Origin: Paludibacteraceae bacterium
Lineage (GTDB): Bacteria; Bacteroidota; Bacteroidia; Bacteroidales; Paludibacteraceae
NCBI GenBank assembly: GCA_017450435.1
Contig: JAFSTO010000056.1
Coordinates: 1 to 64,000, forward strand
Reading direction: 5' to 3'
Length of the DNA: 64,000 nucleotides
Part shown: positions 17,953-27,059 of the stretch, piece by piece
Numbering within the stretch: the stretch's first letter is position 1
Layout: each line of letters begins with the position of its first letter
Position numbers and translations under genes: made by a program
The notes under the pieces: generated by a model
What the model saw: only the letters and a program-made list of their open reading frames with translations
What the model was told of the DNA's origin: nothing
Database searches by the model: none

Positions 17953-19266
17953 TTATGAGCGGTGAAGGATGTCAATCAGTTCGTTGAGCGGCATGCTTTT
18001 CTGTTCGCCGGTCAGCATGTTCTTAAGTGTCACGGCTGCGTTTTGCATCTCTTCTGAACCTACGATAGCAACGTATGGGATGTGTTTGGCATCGGCGTAT
18101 GCCAATTGTTTCTTTATCTTTGCAGGTTCGGGATATACCTCGGTACTGATGCCGGTTGCTCTCACTCTTGAGGCGCAGGAGAGAGCGTAGCGCAGTTCGT
18201 CTTCACCGAAGGAGAGGAATATTACCTTTGTGCCCTGCAATACATCGTCGGGGAAGAGGTCTAACTCTGTCAGTACGTCGTATATTCGGTCAGCTCCGAA
18301 TGATATTCCCACTCCTGACACGTCCGGCATGCCGAACACCCCTGTCAGGTTGTCGTATCTGCCGCCGCCGGTGATGCTACCCATCTCCACGTCTAACGCC
18401 TTGACTTCGAAGATGGCACCGGTGTAGTAATTCAGACCGCGGGCAAGCGTGAGGTCGAGCTCAATCATCAGGTCCACACCCGATGCATCGCATAGGTCGA
18501 ACAACTGCTCCACCTCGCTAATGCCTTGTAAACCGACCTCGCTCTCTGCCAATACATCTCTTAGTTGTGCCAGTTTGCTTCTGTTGGAGCCCTGCAGTTC
18601 TAATACCGGCTGCAGCCGTTCTACAGCTTCGGTGCTCAGACCGCGATCGATAAGTTCCGTGTTAACATTCTCTTTGCCAATCTTATCCATCTTGTCAATA
18701 GCGGTGGTGATGTCGATAAGACGGTCCGGCTCGCCTATCACCTCGGCTATGCCGGCGAGTATCTTGCGGTTGTTGAGTTTCAGGCATACATTGATGCCTA
18801 ACCTATGGTAAACATCAGCAACGATATGCATCAGTTCCATTTCGGCAATCAGTGACTTGGTTCCAATGATGTCCACATCGCACTGATAGAACTCTCTGTA
18901 TCGCCCTTTCTGCGGACGGTCGGCACGCCATACGGGTTGTATCTGAAAACGCTTGAAAGGGAAATGAATTTCGTTGCGATATTGTGTTACTAATCGTGCA
19001 AACGGTACGGTAAGGTCATAGCGCAAGCCCTTCTCCGGGGCAGCACCGGCTTTCTCGCCGCTGTTCTGGATGCGGAAGAGCAGTTTGTCGCCCTCCTCTC
19101 CATACTTGCCCATAAGAGTCTGCATCGTTTCCATTGCGGGTGTCTCTATCTGCTCAAAACCGTAGAGGTGGAAGACATCGCGAATGGTATTGAAGATATA
19201 ATTACGGCGTGCCATCTGCTCCGGCAGAAAATCACGTGTACCTTTGGGAATGTTTGGTTTGTTCAT
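17953..19266 (-). CDS. hisS: Histidyl-tRNA synthetase
   Basis: 437 residues, class II synthetase. Motif 1 near [19 protein letters not shown], motif 2 in [19 protein letters not shown], the His-specific segments [15 protein letters not shown] and GGGRYDNL, and motif 3 around VGISFGADR are all present, followed by the C-terminal anticodon-binding domain. It charges tRNA-His. It lies 45 bases after kdtA and 33 before the DUF1599 gene. Confidence 0.97.
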   Translation of the reverse strand: MNKPNIPKGTRDFLPEQMARRNYIFNTIRDVFHLYGFEQIETPAMETMQTLMGKYGEEGDKLLFRIQNSGEKAGAAPEKGLRYDLTVPFARLVTQYRNEIHFPFKRFQIQPVWRADRPQKGRYREFYQCDVDIIGTKSLIAEMELMHIVADVYHRLGINVCLKLNNRKILAGIAEVIGEPDRLIDITTAIDKMDKIGKENVNTELIDRGLSTEAVERLQPVLELQGSNRSKLAQLRDVLAESEVGLQGISEVEQLFDLCDASGVDLMIELDLTLARGLNYYTGAIFEVKALDVEMGSITGGGRYDNLTGVFGMPDVSGVGISFGADRIYDVLTELDLFPDDVLQGTKVIFLSFGEDELRYALSCASRVRATGISTEVYPEPAKIKKQLAYADAKHIPYVAIVGSEEMQNAAVTLKNMLTGEQKSMPLNELIDILHRS

Positions 19267-19311
19267 ATAGTATGAAATGTCTGATTATCTTTATTTTCGT
19301 TTTGTATTTTG

Positions 19312-20601
19312 TTATTTGGTGCTTAGTGTGGCATTGTATATGGTGTCAGCCGCACCCAGTTCCGCCTGCACGTATTCTCCTGCGCGTTTGCCATAATCAT
19401 CAGAATGGAGCAGTGCTTCGTCCATTGCTTTTTCGAATGATGTATAGTTGTTGAAGGTAAAGGCTGCACCGCGCTCAAGCATGTCTTGGGCTTCTCTGAA
19501 CTTCTTGTTGTTCGGTCCGAACAGTACCGGCACTCCGAACACAGCCGGTTCTATCGTATTGTGTATTCCTACTCCGAACCCGCCACCAACGTAAGCCACT
19601 GTGGCGTATTGATAAATGGAAGAGAGTAACCCCATCTTATCTACAAGCAGCACGCGTGCGAGAGACAGGTTGTTTCTATTCGCTTCGCTCATGCGAACAA
19701 AGCGCCCTTCGAAGAGATTGAATATATGATGCATGTGTTCGTCCGTCAGCTCGTGCGGTACTAACACTAATTTTACGTCCGTGTGCTTATTTACATAACG
19801 CTCCAACAGCTGCTCGTCAGGCAGCCATGTACTACCGGCAACTATTACCTTTGTCCGGGGCTGAGAGGACGGCATGACCGGTGATAAAGGCATCGGAAAC
19901 TCTGCTGATACCACTGTGAGAGGAGTTACTTCGGGTTGGACGAAATACTCAAGAATATCAATCTGTTTATGTTGTTGGCAAATAGCATTAACACGATCAA
20001 AACGAGTGTCGCCTGCCACTATTGTGTTGCGTATCCCATACCGGTCAAGCAGTTCGCGTGAACGCTCGTCCTGAACGAATAGAATGGTAAACAGGCGAAG
20101 AAGACGGCGGTAGGGGGCACCATACCAGCGGAAGAACGGCTGACGCTCGCGATAAATGGCATCTATGATATATGTCTTGATGTTCTGTTTGTTCAGTTCA
20201 CGCAGATATGCCGGCCAATACTCGTACTTGACAAATAGAGCCATTTCCGGTTGCACCGCTTTAATGAAGAGACGGGCATTGCGGCGTGTGGCGAAGGGGA
20301 GATACAGGACAAGGTCTGCCAAGGGATAGTCTTTGCGCATCTCGTAGCCGGAGCAGGAGAAGAATGTGATTAGAACTTTCCTTTCCGGCTGCTCACGTTT
20401 CAGTCTTTCAATGATAGGGCGGGCTTGCTCAAACTCGCCGACGGAGGCGGCATGAAACCATATACAACCGCGAATATCCGGCACCGGCATCGTTGTCTTG
20501 CCAAGTAGAAGACGAAGCGATTCACGCTGACCACGGGTAATCTTGCGGGCTTTGCTATTGAAGAGGGAGGCTATGTAGTAAAATAATACAAATAGATACA
20601 A
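19312..20601 (-). CDS. waaA: 3-deoxy-D-manno-octulosonic acid (Kdo) transferase, lipid A synthesis
   Basis: 429 residues, GT30 glycosyltransferase. N-terminal membrane anchor, WFHAASVGEFEQARP (catalytic Glu of the HAASVGE motif), FVKYEYWPAYL and the C-terminal nucleotide-sugar site VGGGFGVGIHNTIEPAVFGVP. It adds Kdo to lipid A at the inner face of the inner membrane. The start is TTG at 20601: an in-frame stop lies 5 codons upstream with no ATG between, and the promoter -7 box at 20623-20630 leaves a short leader. A loop of about 20 residues around VVSAEFPMPLSPVMPSSQP looks longer than in most relatives. First gene of the cluster down to tpiA. Confidence 0.92.
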   Translation of the reverse strand: MYLFVLFYYIASLFNSKARKITRGQRESLRLLLGKTTMPVPDIRGCIWFHAASVGEFEQARPIIERLKREQPERKVLITFFSCSGYEMRKDYPLADLVLYLPFATRRNARLFIKAVQPEMALFVKYEYWPAYLRELNKQNIKTYIIDAIYRERQPFFRWYGAPYRRLLRLFTILFVQDERSRELLDRYGIRNTIVAGDTRFDRVNAICQQHKQIDILEYFVQPEVTPLTVVSAEFPMPLSPVMPSSQPRTKVIVAGSTWLPDEQLLERYVNKHTDVKLVLVPHELTDEHMHHIFNLFEGRFVRMSEANRNNLSLARVLLVDKMGLLSSIYQYATVAYVGGGFGVGIHNTIEPAVFGVPVLFGPNNKKFREAQDMLERGAAFTFNNYTSFEKAMDEALLHSDDYGKRAGEYVQAELGAADTIYNATLSTK

Positions 20602-20622
20602 TGTGGTAGATATTTATTATTG

Positions 20623-20690
20623 CAAAGTTACTGCTTTTTTTTGAATTAGACAAAGTATTTTGCATAATTCGGAAAAAAGCAGTACCTTTG
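20623..20690. promoter_or_regulatory. Divergent promoters of waaA (minus) and tsaD (plus)
   Basis: Minus strand: -7 box TAACTTTG (complement of 20623-20630) with TTTG at 20651-20654. Plus strand: TTTG at 20659-20662 and -7 box TACCTTTG at 20683-20690. Both spacers are 20 bp, and the two -33 elements lie side by side. Confidence 0.75.
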
Positions 20691-20715
20691 TATGTCTAAA
20701 AATTGTTAAATACGG

Positions 20716-21804
20716 GTGAAAACGGTAATTTTGGCGATAGAGTCCTCTTGTGACGATACGTCGGCAGCAGTGCTTGTCGATGGCAAGTTGTGTTCGAATG
20801 TCACTGCGTCACAACAGGTTCATGAGGAGTATGGTGGTGTGGTGCCTGAGTTGGCAAGCAGGGCGCATCAGCAGAATATTGTTCCGGTAGTGAGTACGGC
20901 GCTACAACGTGCCGGTGTGTATAAGGCTGACATCAGTGCTATAGCTTTCACGCGTGGTCCCGGTTTGCTCGGCTCGCTGCTCGTCGGTACATCGTTTGCA
21001 AAAGGGTTTGCGCTGTCCTGCGACTGCAAACTGATTGAGGTTAATCATCTTCAGGGACACATAATGGCGCATTTCGTAGAGCCCTCGGCAGATATGGTCA
21101 ACGCAGGATATATTAAAGGTTTGAGCGAGTCTGACCTGCCATTGCGCCACCCGCAGTTTCCGTTTTTGTGCCTCTTGGTGAGCGGAGGCAACTCGCAGAT
21201 TGTGCTCGTGCGGAGTCCGTATGATATGGAGATTATAGGCCAGACCATTGACGATGCTGCCGGGGAGGCTTTCGACAAGTGTGCCAAAGTGTTAGGACTG
21301 CCGTATCCCGGCGGACCCTGGATTGACCGTTTGGCGAAAGAGGGAAACGCGAAAGCTTTTCCTTTCGCGAAACCTAATATAGCCGGATATGACTATTCGT
21401 TCTCCGGACTGAAAACATCGTTCTTATATACTATCCGTGATATGCTCCGTGAACGTGGTCTTGCTTCGGTTGAAGAGTTATGTGCCGTGCAGCCGTCGCT
21501 ACGTGCCGACCTCTGTGCTTCGCTGCAACAGACGGTGATTGAGGTGCTGATGAAGAAACTGAGAAAGGCGGCTAAGGACCTCGGTATTGATTCCGTCGCC
21601 GTTGCGGGTGGGGTTAGTGCCAATAGCGGACTGAGAAACGCGTTCTTAGACTACGGCAAGAGATATAACGCCGAGGTTTTTATACCCCCGTTTGCTTTCA
21701 CTACCGACAATGCGGCTATGATTGCACAGGCGGGATATTATAAGTTCTTGGCAAACGACTTCTGTGGCTTAGATGTCGTTCCTTACGCAAAGACGAGAAT
21801 ATGA
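20716..21804 (+). CDS. tsaD: tRNA N6-adenosine threonylcarbamoyltransferase
   Basis: 362 residues, GTG start at 20716. ASKHA fold with the N-terminal IESSCDDTSAAV, metal-binding His111 and His115 in NHLQGHIMAHF, SGGNSQIVLV and the C-terminal VAVAGGVSANSGLR. With TsaB/TsaE it transfers threonylcarbamoyl to A37 of ANN-reading tRNAs. The stop overlaps the start of the exosortase gene (ATGA at 21801-21804), so the two are translationally coupled. Confidence 0.96.
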   Translation: MKTVILAIESSCDDTSAAVLVDGKLCSNVTASQQVHEEYGGVVPELASRAHQQNIVPVVSTALQRAGVYKADISAIAFTRGPGLLGSLLVGTSFAKGFALSCDCKLIEVNHLQGHIMAHFVEPSADMVNAGYIKGLSESDLPLRHPQFPFLCLLVSGGNSQIVLVRSPYDMEIIGQTIDDAAGEAFDKCAKVLGLPYPGGPWIDRLAKEGNAKAFPFAKPNIAGYDYSFSGLKTSFLYTIRDMLRERGLASVEELCAVQPSLRADLCASLQQTVIEVLMKKLRKAAKDLGIDSVAVAGGVSANSGLRNAFLDYGKRYNAEVFIPPFAFTTDNAAMIAQAGYYKFLANDFCGLDVVPYAKTRI

Positions 21805-22376
21805 AAGACTTGCTGCGACAATATTATGATGTGATACTCTTCATCGTCTGTCTCTTTGCTGCCAATTTTTTTTGGAAGTGCACAGTCAGTGGTGATGAGG
21901 CGTTAGGTGACGTGTGGTGGCTGAGCGTGAATATGACGGCTCCGTTTGCATGGTTGGCAGAGCATACGGCTGCGGTCAGTGCGTGGTTTTTGGAACTTGT
22001 AAGAGGTGACAATGTTCACTATTTTGCGCCATACTCGATACGTTTTGCAAGCGGGTTCGGAGTGAGAATAGTATGGAGCTGTACGCCAATCAAGCAAGCG
22101 TTTATCTGGCTTATAATAATGTTGTTTGCACGAGGGGTGTGGCTGAAAAAACTATGGTATATACCCTTGGGCTGGCTGATGATACATGTCTTTAATGTGT
22201 TCCGGATTGTCATTATCAGTCTGCTGTGTGAGAACCATCCGGAGATGTTCTCGTTCTGGCATGAGTATATCTTCAAATACGTTTTTTACGGAATGATTTT
22301 TCTGATGTGGGTATTGTGGGTTGAGCGTATCAGTCCTGTTGAGGCAGCTCACACAACGAGCGCATCGGACAACTGA
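21801..22376 (+). CDS. Exosortase/archaeosortase-family membrane protease-transpeptidase
   Basis: 191 residues, five or six membrane helices. The exosortase triad is visible with the expected order and spacing: Cys94 in VWSCTPIKQA, Arg135 in VFNVFRIVI, and His154 in FWHEYIFKYVFYG. Family members cut and transfer C-terminal sorting domains (PEP-CTERM-like) on secreted proteins. I saw no candidate substrate tail (short motif, helix, basic end) in the window. It starts inside the last codons of tsaD and its end overlaps the convergent nuclease gene by 47 bases. The XrtF/XrtN-type Bacteroidota subgroup is a guess. Confidence 0.85.
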   Translation: MKDLLRQYYDVILFIVCLFAANFFWKCTVSGDEALGDVWWLSVNMTAPFAWLAEHTAAVSAWFLELVRGDNVHYFAPYSIRFASGFGVRIVWSCTPIKQAFIWLIIMLFARGVWLKKLWYIPLGWLMIHVFNVFRIVIISLLCENHPEMFSFWHEYIFKYVFYGMIFLMWVLWVERISPVEAAHTTSASDN

Positions 22377-25206
22377 CGCATATCTGTTCTGTTTTTTTCT
22401 TGTCAACTCTTTTGAAAGGCTTATCCTTTTGTAGCAACTCGTCCTCTATCAATGTGGCGAGGCGGCTGATGTATTCTTTCTTGGCGTCTTGCCATACAAA
22501 GATTTCCTCTCCCTTCCTATGCACCAGCGTGTCAAGGTCTTTTTTCTCTGCTGATACTTTTCTTATGTTATACAGGTGCGGCTCTATCCGTGTTTCGTTG
22601 TGCTCCTGCTCATAGAAATAGCAGTAGAGCAGGGTCTGCAATGCATAACTGTTATGTTTGTTGCTCTCCGTGTCAAACAGTTCGTCCATGTCGTTGTAGG
22701 TGTTCGGGCTTTTTCCTGTTTTGTAGTCAATGACGCGTATCGTTCCGTCCGGCATCATATCAATGCGGTCAATGGTGCCCTTCAGGCGTGCTTCTCTGCC
22801 GTTGTTGAGAGGCAGAGTTGTCGCGTGTTCCTTCTCCAAACCGATGATGGTAAACGGAGTGTTGTCACGGTCGAACAGCAGCATTGAGGTGGCGTATTGC
22901 TCAAGTACGTTCATCAGCAGCCTGTCATTCTTTACTGCTTCTAATATGGGCATATCGGCAAGCAGGGTAGGCAGGTGAGCTGCGATATCGTCAATATCGG
23001 AAGCGGTCAGCTGTTTGTTCAGGTACGGGCGATACAGGTCTTCCATCACACCGTGGAACCATGTCCCGAAATCGTTGGCAGCTACATCGTTGTCAAGCTC
23101 TTCGGGCTCGCGCAAACCGCACACGGCTTGGTAGTAAAATAATTTCTGACAACGGAAGTAAGTGTTTATCGCTGATGGTGACAGACCGTCTTCGAACACT
23201 TTTTTCTCTAATTTGTGCATTCTTTCCGCCGTCTTTGGAATATCGCCGTCTGACTGATGGTCAGCATGCGGAAGAAAGAGCACATGTTCTTCCTCTATAG
23301 GTACGTTGTATTGGTATCTGAGCTGGTTGAGAAAGCGTGAGGGCTCGCCTGAGCGGCGGTCATCGGAGAGGCTGTTGGTGACAAACCATACTCGGCGGGC
23401 AGAGGAAAACAGGTGGTAGAAGTTATACGCAAATATGGCATCTTGTCTTTCCGGCACCGGCAGACCGAAGGCGCGGCGGATGGAGTAGGGGATGAATGAG
23501 TCGGCAGATGAGTGACCCGGATAGAGGTCATCGTTGAAGCCGGTGATGATAACATCGTCAAAGGCTAAAGCGCGTGTCTCCAATACTCCTAATACTTGCA
23601 ACCCTTGCAGGGGTTCGCCGACAAACGGGATAGTGGCATCAGACAGAAGCATCTTCATCAGGCCGAACAGTGTCTCCACTTGCATGTCACGAGAGATGTG
23701 TGGCCTTGTTGATAATACGTTATGCAGGCGGTTGAGGGTGCTTTGCATTATATACAACGCTTCATCACCGTTCATAGCTTCGTCGCTTAGTAGTGCAAGA
23801 ATAGATATGAGGTAATCGATAAGCTCTTCGGCTGTTTCTGCCGGGCGAAACACTTGTGTTAGCAGTTGCCTGGTGTTAGTGTGTTTGTCCTGAATCTTGC
23901 GAATGGTGGATGCCGCGACAAACAACCACCGCCCTCGCACAATGAGGTCATGAAGTTCCTTTGCACCTTCCGTCTCAAATAATCCGGCAAGCAGAGGATG
24001 CCGCAGCACGGTAAGAATATCCCTATAATAGAAGGCCCCGTTGCGATAGGTTGTTTGCAGCCGTATCAAACCTTCTAACAGTGCCCAAAGAGAAGTGGAG
24101 GCAAGAGGATATCCCATTGAGACATTAACGACATCGATATCTTTCGGTATGCTCCTAAGCAGTGGCAGAAGCAGGCGCTCGTCAGGCATGACAATAGCTG
24201 TGCGCGTCCAGTCTGTATCAGAGGCGGAAGCCACTGTGGCGGTTAGTTTTTCCTCTAAGATTTTATTCACCTCAAACGTCTCTGCAACGTCTGACGGCAC
24301 TTTTATCCACCTAACCTGCGGCAACTGATGTTGCTGTTCTTCATCGTTGTCAAACGGTGGTCTGCCAAAGTCGGCAATGTTCTGTTGCATAAAAAGCGAT
24401 GCACGGCACGCAGGGTCGCTCAGGAAGGGGAATTCGTAGTCGAAGAAGAATTCAGCCTTACCGGCTTTTTTCAACAGTTGCATCAGTCTCCGTTCAGAGG
24501 CGGAAAGTGCGTTGAAGCCCACGAAGACGTATTTGGTTATATCATCCGCTCCCGTCTCACCTGAACTTAGCCGTTCTATAGCGTCGCGGTGAATCATACC
24601 TTCATAACCTGTTCCTTCACTTTTCAAACGCTCTTTAAACGCTGTATAAAGAGGACTTAAAAGAGCCCAGGTTTTCGCAAACGGTGTGTGGAAATCGTGT
24701 CGCTCGTCATCTTTGTGACGCTCTGCCGAGAGGAGATAGTCGCCCCAGAAACGTTTGAGCCAGCGGCGTTGCTCGTCGCTTAGAAAAGTAAAACCGGCGT
24801 CAATCTCCTTGATGTCACTAATTGTCTGAAAGAGCGACTCTACATTCGAAACAAGATGATTGTCAACCTCGGAAAAGTCGCTTAAGATAGTGCGGCCTTT
24901 GTATAGAAAATCGTCAAACGACTCAGGTTGGTTGTCTTTGTTTTGCAAATGTAGCAGTTTGCAGTACTCCTCATATAATGTAAAGAGTAGCGTCAGTTGG
25001 TCGGCACTGCGAAGAGACGAGAAAGCGGAAAAGCACTCGTTGATGGTTATCATTCGGGGAGCAAAGACCGGACTGTTAAGTTCTTCTGCTAAGGACTTGC
25101 GGAAGAACAGCCCGGCACGACGGTTGGAAAAGACAAAAACGTATCCGGACAAGTCACTACCTGCTTGGCGGGCGTAATATGATGCTGTGCGTGAGAGAAA
25201 CGACAT
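22330..25206 (-). CDS. AddB-like PD-(D/E)XK nuclease / inactive helicase
   Basis: 958 residues. The N-terminal UvrD-like half begins FVFSNRRAGLFFRKSL where a Walker A would be, so its helicase ATPase appears inactive, as in AddB subunits. The C-terminal nuclease domain is intact: LKGTIDRIDM and VIDYKTGKSP give the Asp/Asp-x-Lys active site. Flanking cysteines (YFRCQKLFYY and CVSCPMRSLC) match the Fe-S cluster of AddB nucleases. It would act with an AddA-type partner, not present here, in double-strand break processing. The 3' end overlaps the exosortase gene tail-to-tail. Confidence 0.85.
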   Translation of the reverse strand: MSFLSRTASYYARQAGSDLSGYVFVFSNRRAGLFFRKSLAEELNSPVFAPRMITINECFSAFSSLRSADQLTLLFTLYEEYCKLLHLQNKDNQPESFDDFLYKGRTILSDFSEVDNHLVSNVESLFQTISDIKEIDAGFTFLSDEQRRWLKRFWGDYLLSAERHKDDERHDFHTPFAKTWALLSPLYTAFKERLKSEGTGYEGMIHRDAIERLSSGETGADDITKYVFVGFNALSASERRLMQLLKKAGKAEFFFDYEFPFLSDPACRASLFMQQNIADFGRPPFDNDEEQQHQLPQVRWIKVPSDVAETFEVNKILEEKLTATVASASDTDWTRTAIVMPDERLLLPLLRSIPKDIDVVNVSMGYPLASTSLWALLEGLIRLQTTYRNGAFYYRDILTVLRHPLLAGLFETEGAKELHDLIVRGRWLFVAASTIRKIQDKHTNTRQLLTQVFRPAETAEELIDYLISILALLSDEAMNGDEALYIMQSTLNRLHNVLSTRPHISRDMQVETLFGLMKMLLSDATIPFVGEPLQGLQVLGVLETRALAFDDVIITGFNDDLYPGHSSADSFIPYSIRRAFGLPVPERQDAIFAYNFYHLFSSARRVWFVTNSLSDDRRSGEPSRFLNQLRYQYNVPIEEEHVLFLPHADHQSDGDIPKTAERMHKLEKKVFEDGLSPSAINTYFRCQKLFYYQAVCGLREPEELDNDVAANDFGTWFHGVMEDLYRPYLNKQLTASDIDDIAAHLPTLLADMPILEAVKNDRLLMNVLEQYATSMLLFDRDNTPFTIIGLEKEHATTLPLNNGREARLKGTIDRIDMMPDGTIRVIDYKTGKSPNTYNDMDELFDTESNKHNSYALQTLLYCYFYEQEHNETRIEPHLYNIRKVSAEKKDLDTLVHRKGEEIFVWQDAKKEYISRLATLIEDELLQKDKPFKRVDKKKTEQICVSCPMRSLCELPQQD

Positions 25207-25247
25207 TGTATGTACTTTCGGGGCTTTTTCGGTTTACCTTTTATTTG

Positions 25248-25336
25248 CAAAGGTACTTATTTTGCTGCAAATATGCAATAAATATGAAAAAAAATTTATC
25301 CATTGTTGCGTATTTAGAAAAATTGTACTACCTTTG
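25248..25336. promoter_or_regulatory. Divergent promoters of the AddB-like gene (minus) and the sirtuin gene (plus)
   Basis: Minus strand: -7 TACCTTTG (complement of 25248-25255) with TTG at 25276-25278. Plus strand: TTG at 25306-25308 and TACCTTTG at 25329-25336. Both spacers are 20 bp. Confidence 0.75.
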
Positions 25337-25365
25337 CTTTCACCTTGTTTAATCTTCATTTTGTC

Positions 25366-26064
25366 ATGAAAATCGTTGTTTTTACCGGTGCCGGTGTGTC
25401 TGCAGAGAGCGGACTTGGCACGTTCCGCGATTCTGATGGGTTGTGGGAGAAATACAGAGTGGAAGATGTGTGCACGCATGAGGCATGGCTTCGTAACCCG
25501 GAGTTGTGTGTGTCGTTCTATAATGCTCGACGTCGGGATACTCTGGCTGCAAAGCCTAATGCTGCGCATCTGGCTATTGCTAAACTGCAGAAGGCTGTAG
25601 CCGGAACACGTGTTATCACTCAGAATGTTGATGACCTGCATGAGCGTGCCGGCAGCACTGATGTGGTGCATTTGCATGGCGAACTGATGAAACTACGCTC
25701 GTCAATTGATGAGACGGACACTGTACCTTGCCTTGGTGACCAACACTACGGAGACAGACATCCGGACGGCTCGTTGCTCAGACCGTATATAGTGTTTTTC
25801 GGTGAAGGAGTGCCGTATTTTCCCTTAGCCTGCGAGATTGCTGCGGAGGCGGATGTGCTGGTTGTAGTGGGCACCAGTCTCAATGTCTATCCCGCGGCAT
25901 CACTGCTACAGTATGCACCGGGTAATGCGAAGATCTATGTCATCGACCCGGGGCATCCTGAGATGGGGTATTATAGAGACCGGATAACCTTCATTCAAGA
26001 GAAAGCTTCCGTTGGCGTACCGCAGCTCGTGGAGCAGCTTATACAACAAGCCGGCGGAAAATAA
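25366..26064 (+). CDS. cobB: NAD-dependent protein deacylase, sirtuin lacking the zinc cysteines
   Basis: 232 residues from ATG 25366, placed just after the predicted transcription start (the frame extends up to 25345). Sir2 motifs: FTGAGVSAESGLGTFR, TQNVDDLHERAG and HLHGE with catalytic His104, then IVFFGEGVP and VGTSLNVYPAASL. The small domain that normally has CxxC...CxxC shows only one Cys (VPCLGD), so it probably binds no zinc; this form is seen in Bacteroidota homologs. Role: removal of acyl groups from lysines using NAD. A terminator hairpin begins at 26100. Confidence 0.92.
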   Translation: MKIVVFTGAGVSAESGLGTFRDSDGLWEKYRVEDVCTHEAWLRNPELCVSFYNARRRDTLAAKPNAAHLAIAKLQKAVAGTRVITQNVDDLHERAGSTDVVHLHGELMKLRSSIDETDTVPCLGDQHYGDRHPDGSLLRPYIVFFGEGVPYFPLACEIAAEADVLVVVGTSLNVYPAASLLQYAPGNAKIYVIDPGHPEMGYYRDRITFIQEKASVGVPQLVEQLIQQAGGK

Positions 26065-26202
26065 AAGATTTGCCGTTCGGATATAGGTTTACTGATAACG
26101 AGGCTGTCTGACAAGTTTTGTTAGGCAGTCTTTTATGTACACGATTTGCGAATGGGTGTCTATAAGAATTTGTGAAAAATACTCATATTCTGATAAAAAA
26201 TA

Positions 26203-26238
26203 GAGACTGTCTAACATTTTTTGTTGTTAGACAGCCTC
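26203..26238. terminator. Terminator hairpin downstream of the tRNA gene, copy 1
   Basis: 14-bp stem GAGACTGTCTAACA (26203-26216) / TGTTAGACAGCCTC (26225-26238) beginning 4 bases beyond the tRNA 3' end. T-rich on the minus side after the stem. Confidence 0.75.
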
Positions 26239-26241
26239 GTG

Positions 26242-26315
26242 TAGCGGGACCCGGGATTGAACCGGGGACCTCATGATTATGAATCATGCGCTCTAACCAG
26301 CTGAGCTATCCCGCC
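26242..26315 (-). tRNA. tRNA with anticodon CAU, probably elongator Met (copy 1)
   Basis: On the minus strand the 74-base sequence folds as a cloverleaf: acceptor GGCGGGA / TCCCGCT (first pair G-U) with A73, D-arm AGCTCAGCTGGTTAGAGC, anticodon stem CATGA/TCATG around loop TTCATAA (CAT), T-arm CCCCGGTTCAATCCCGGG. No CCA is encoded. Elongator Met is preferred over lysidine-type Ile by overall similarity to Bacteroides tRNA-Met. No own -7 box is visible upstream; it lies 133 bases downstream of the codirectional 26449-26988 gene and may be read through from it. Confidence 0.9.
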
Positions 26316-26448
26316 TCGCGCGAACTATGGCTCAATACGAATCGCGACAAAATCGCTCATGTGAATTTTCGCCATGTTCTCGCTCTTCGGTCGGAATTTT
26401 TCACTTCCCACTGCGCATTCCGAAAATTATTTGTAAAGAAATGCTTTG

Positions 26449-26988
26449 TCAGAGTTTTTCAACCAATGTAAGCCCGTTTTTGTCTCCCATATGATAGCCT
26501 TCGTACGTGCCGTTTTCCGTCTTGACATGATCCACAATCAACTCTTCGCCTTGTGCCTTCGTGCGGCAAGAAAAAGTGTTGCCGGCCTGCAGTTTGCCGT
26601 TGGATGCTTCCTCTACGCGCCATCGGTAGTTGCCCAAATAACTCAGCACACAGATACGGTCCGGAAACCATGCAATCCGGACACGATCGCCTTTCCGGCA
26701 TTCATCAGCATGGATAGCGATTGAATGAATGAAGTCCGATTCCTCGTTCGTTTTTGCGTAGTGCTCCAACACACGCGCTGTGCTCTGCCGGACGGAAGAA
26801 TAGCTATTCTTGTAACCCCAAATACGGCTGAGGGTGTCCGGACTTAGCCGTTCACCGGTCATCTTCAAAATAGCGATACTCAATTCTCCAAAGTCCGAAG
26901 GAGTTGCCGGAGTGCGTCCGAAACGCGCTTCAACAGCCTTTTTCAGTTGGTCAATTTTGGTACTATTTGTTTGAAAAGAAGTGTCCAT
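26449..26988 (-). CDS. Bacteroidota-type DNA-binding-like protein paired with a kinase gene
   Basis: 179 residues. The N-terminal ~90 residues (TPSDFGELSIAILKMTGERL, TLSRIWGYKNSYSSVRQSTA) match a small helical module frequent in Bacteroidota and resembling an HTH. The C-terminal ~80 residues form a beta-barrel-like domain (GDRVRIAWFPDRICVLSYLG, NGKLQAGNTFSC). No signal peptide. It is divergent from the membrane kinase gene with a 71-base shared promoter region, which suggests co-regulation or autoregulation. Function is not established. Confidence 0.75.
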   Translation of the reverse strand: MDTSFQTNSTKIDQLKKAVEARFGRTPATPSDFGELSIAILKMTGERLSPDTLSRIWGYKNSYSSVRQSTARVLEHYAKTNEESDFIHSIAIHADECRKGDRVRIAWFPDRICVLSYLGNYRWRVEEASNGKLQAGNTFSCRTKAQGEELIVDHVKTENGTYEGYHMGDKNGLTLVEKL

Positions 26989-27001
26989 AATTCAAAGATT
27001 T

Positions 27002-27051
27002 GTGCAAAATTATAAAATTATTTGCACCTACACAAATTTTTTGTACTTTTG
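27002..27051. promoter_or_regulatory. Overlapping divergent promoters with an inverted repeat
   Basis: Plus strand: TTTG 27021-27024 and TACTTTTG 27044-27051 (19-bp spacer), driving the kinase. Minus strand: TTTG (complement of 27033-27036) and TAATTTTG (complement of 27005-27012; 20-bp spacer), driving the 26988 gene. Inverted GTGCAAA (27002-27008) / TTTGCAC (27021-27027) overlaps both, so one bound protein could control both genes. Confidence 0.7.
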
Positions 27052-27059
27052 CACTCTCA

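Larger units (their letters stand above)
26100..26315. repeat. 216-bp direct repeat, copy 1 (tRNA gene plus terminators)
   Basis: Nearly identical to 30146-30361: both begin GAGGCTGTCTGACAAG and end exactly at the 5' base of the tRNA gene, differing by a few substitutions, mainly around 26181. Each copy holds a hairpin (GGCTGTCTGACA...), a spacer, a second hairpin and the tRNA gene. The two copies bracket a 3.8-kb segment with three accessory genes. Confidence 0.9.
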
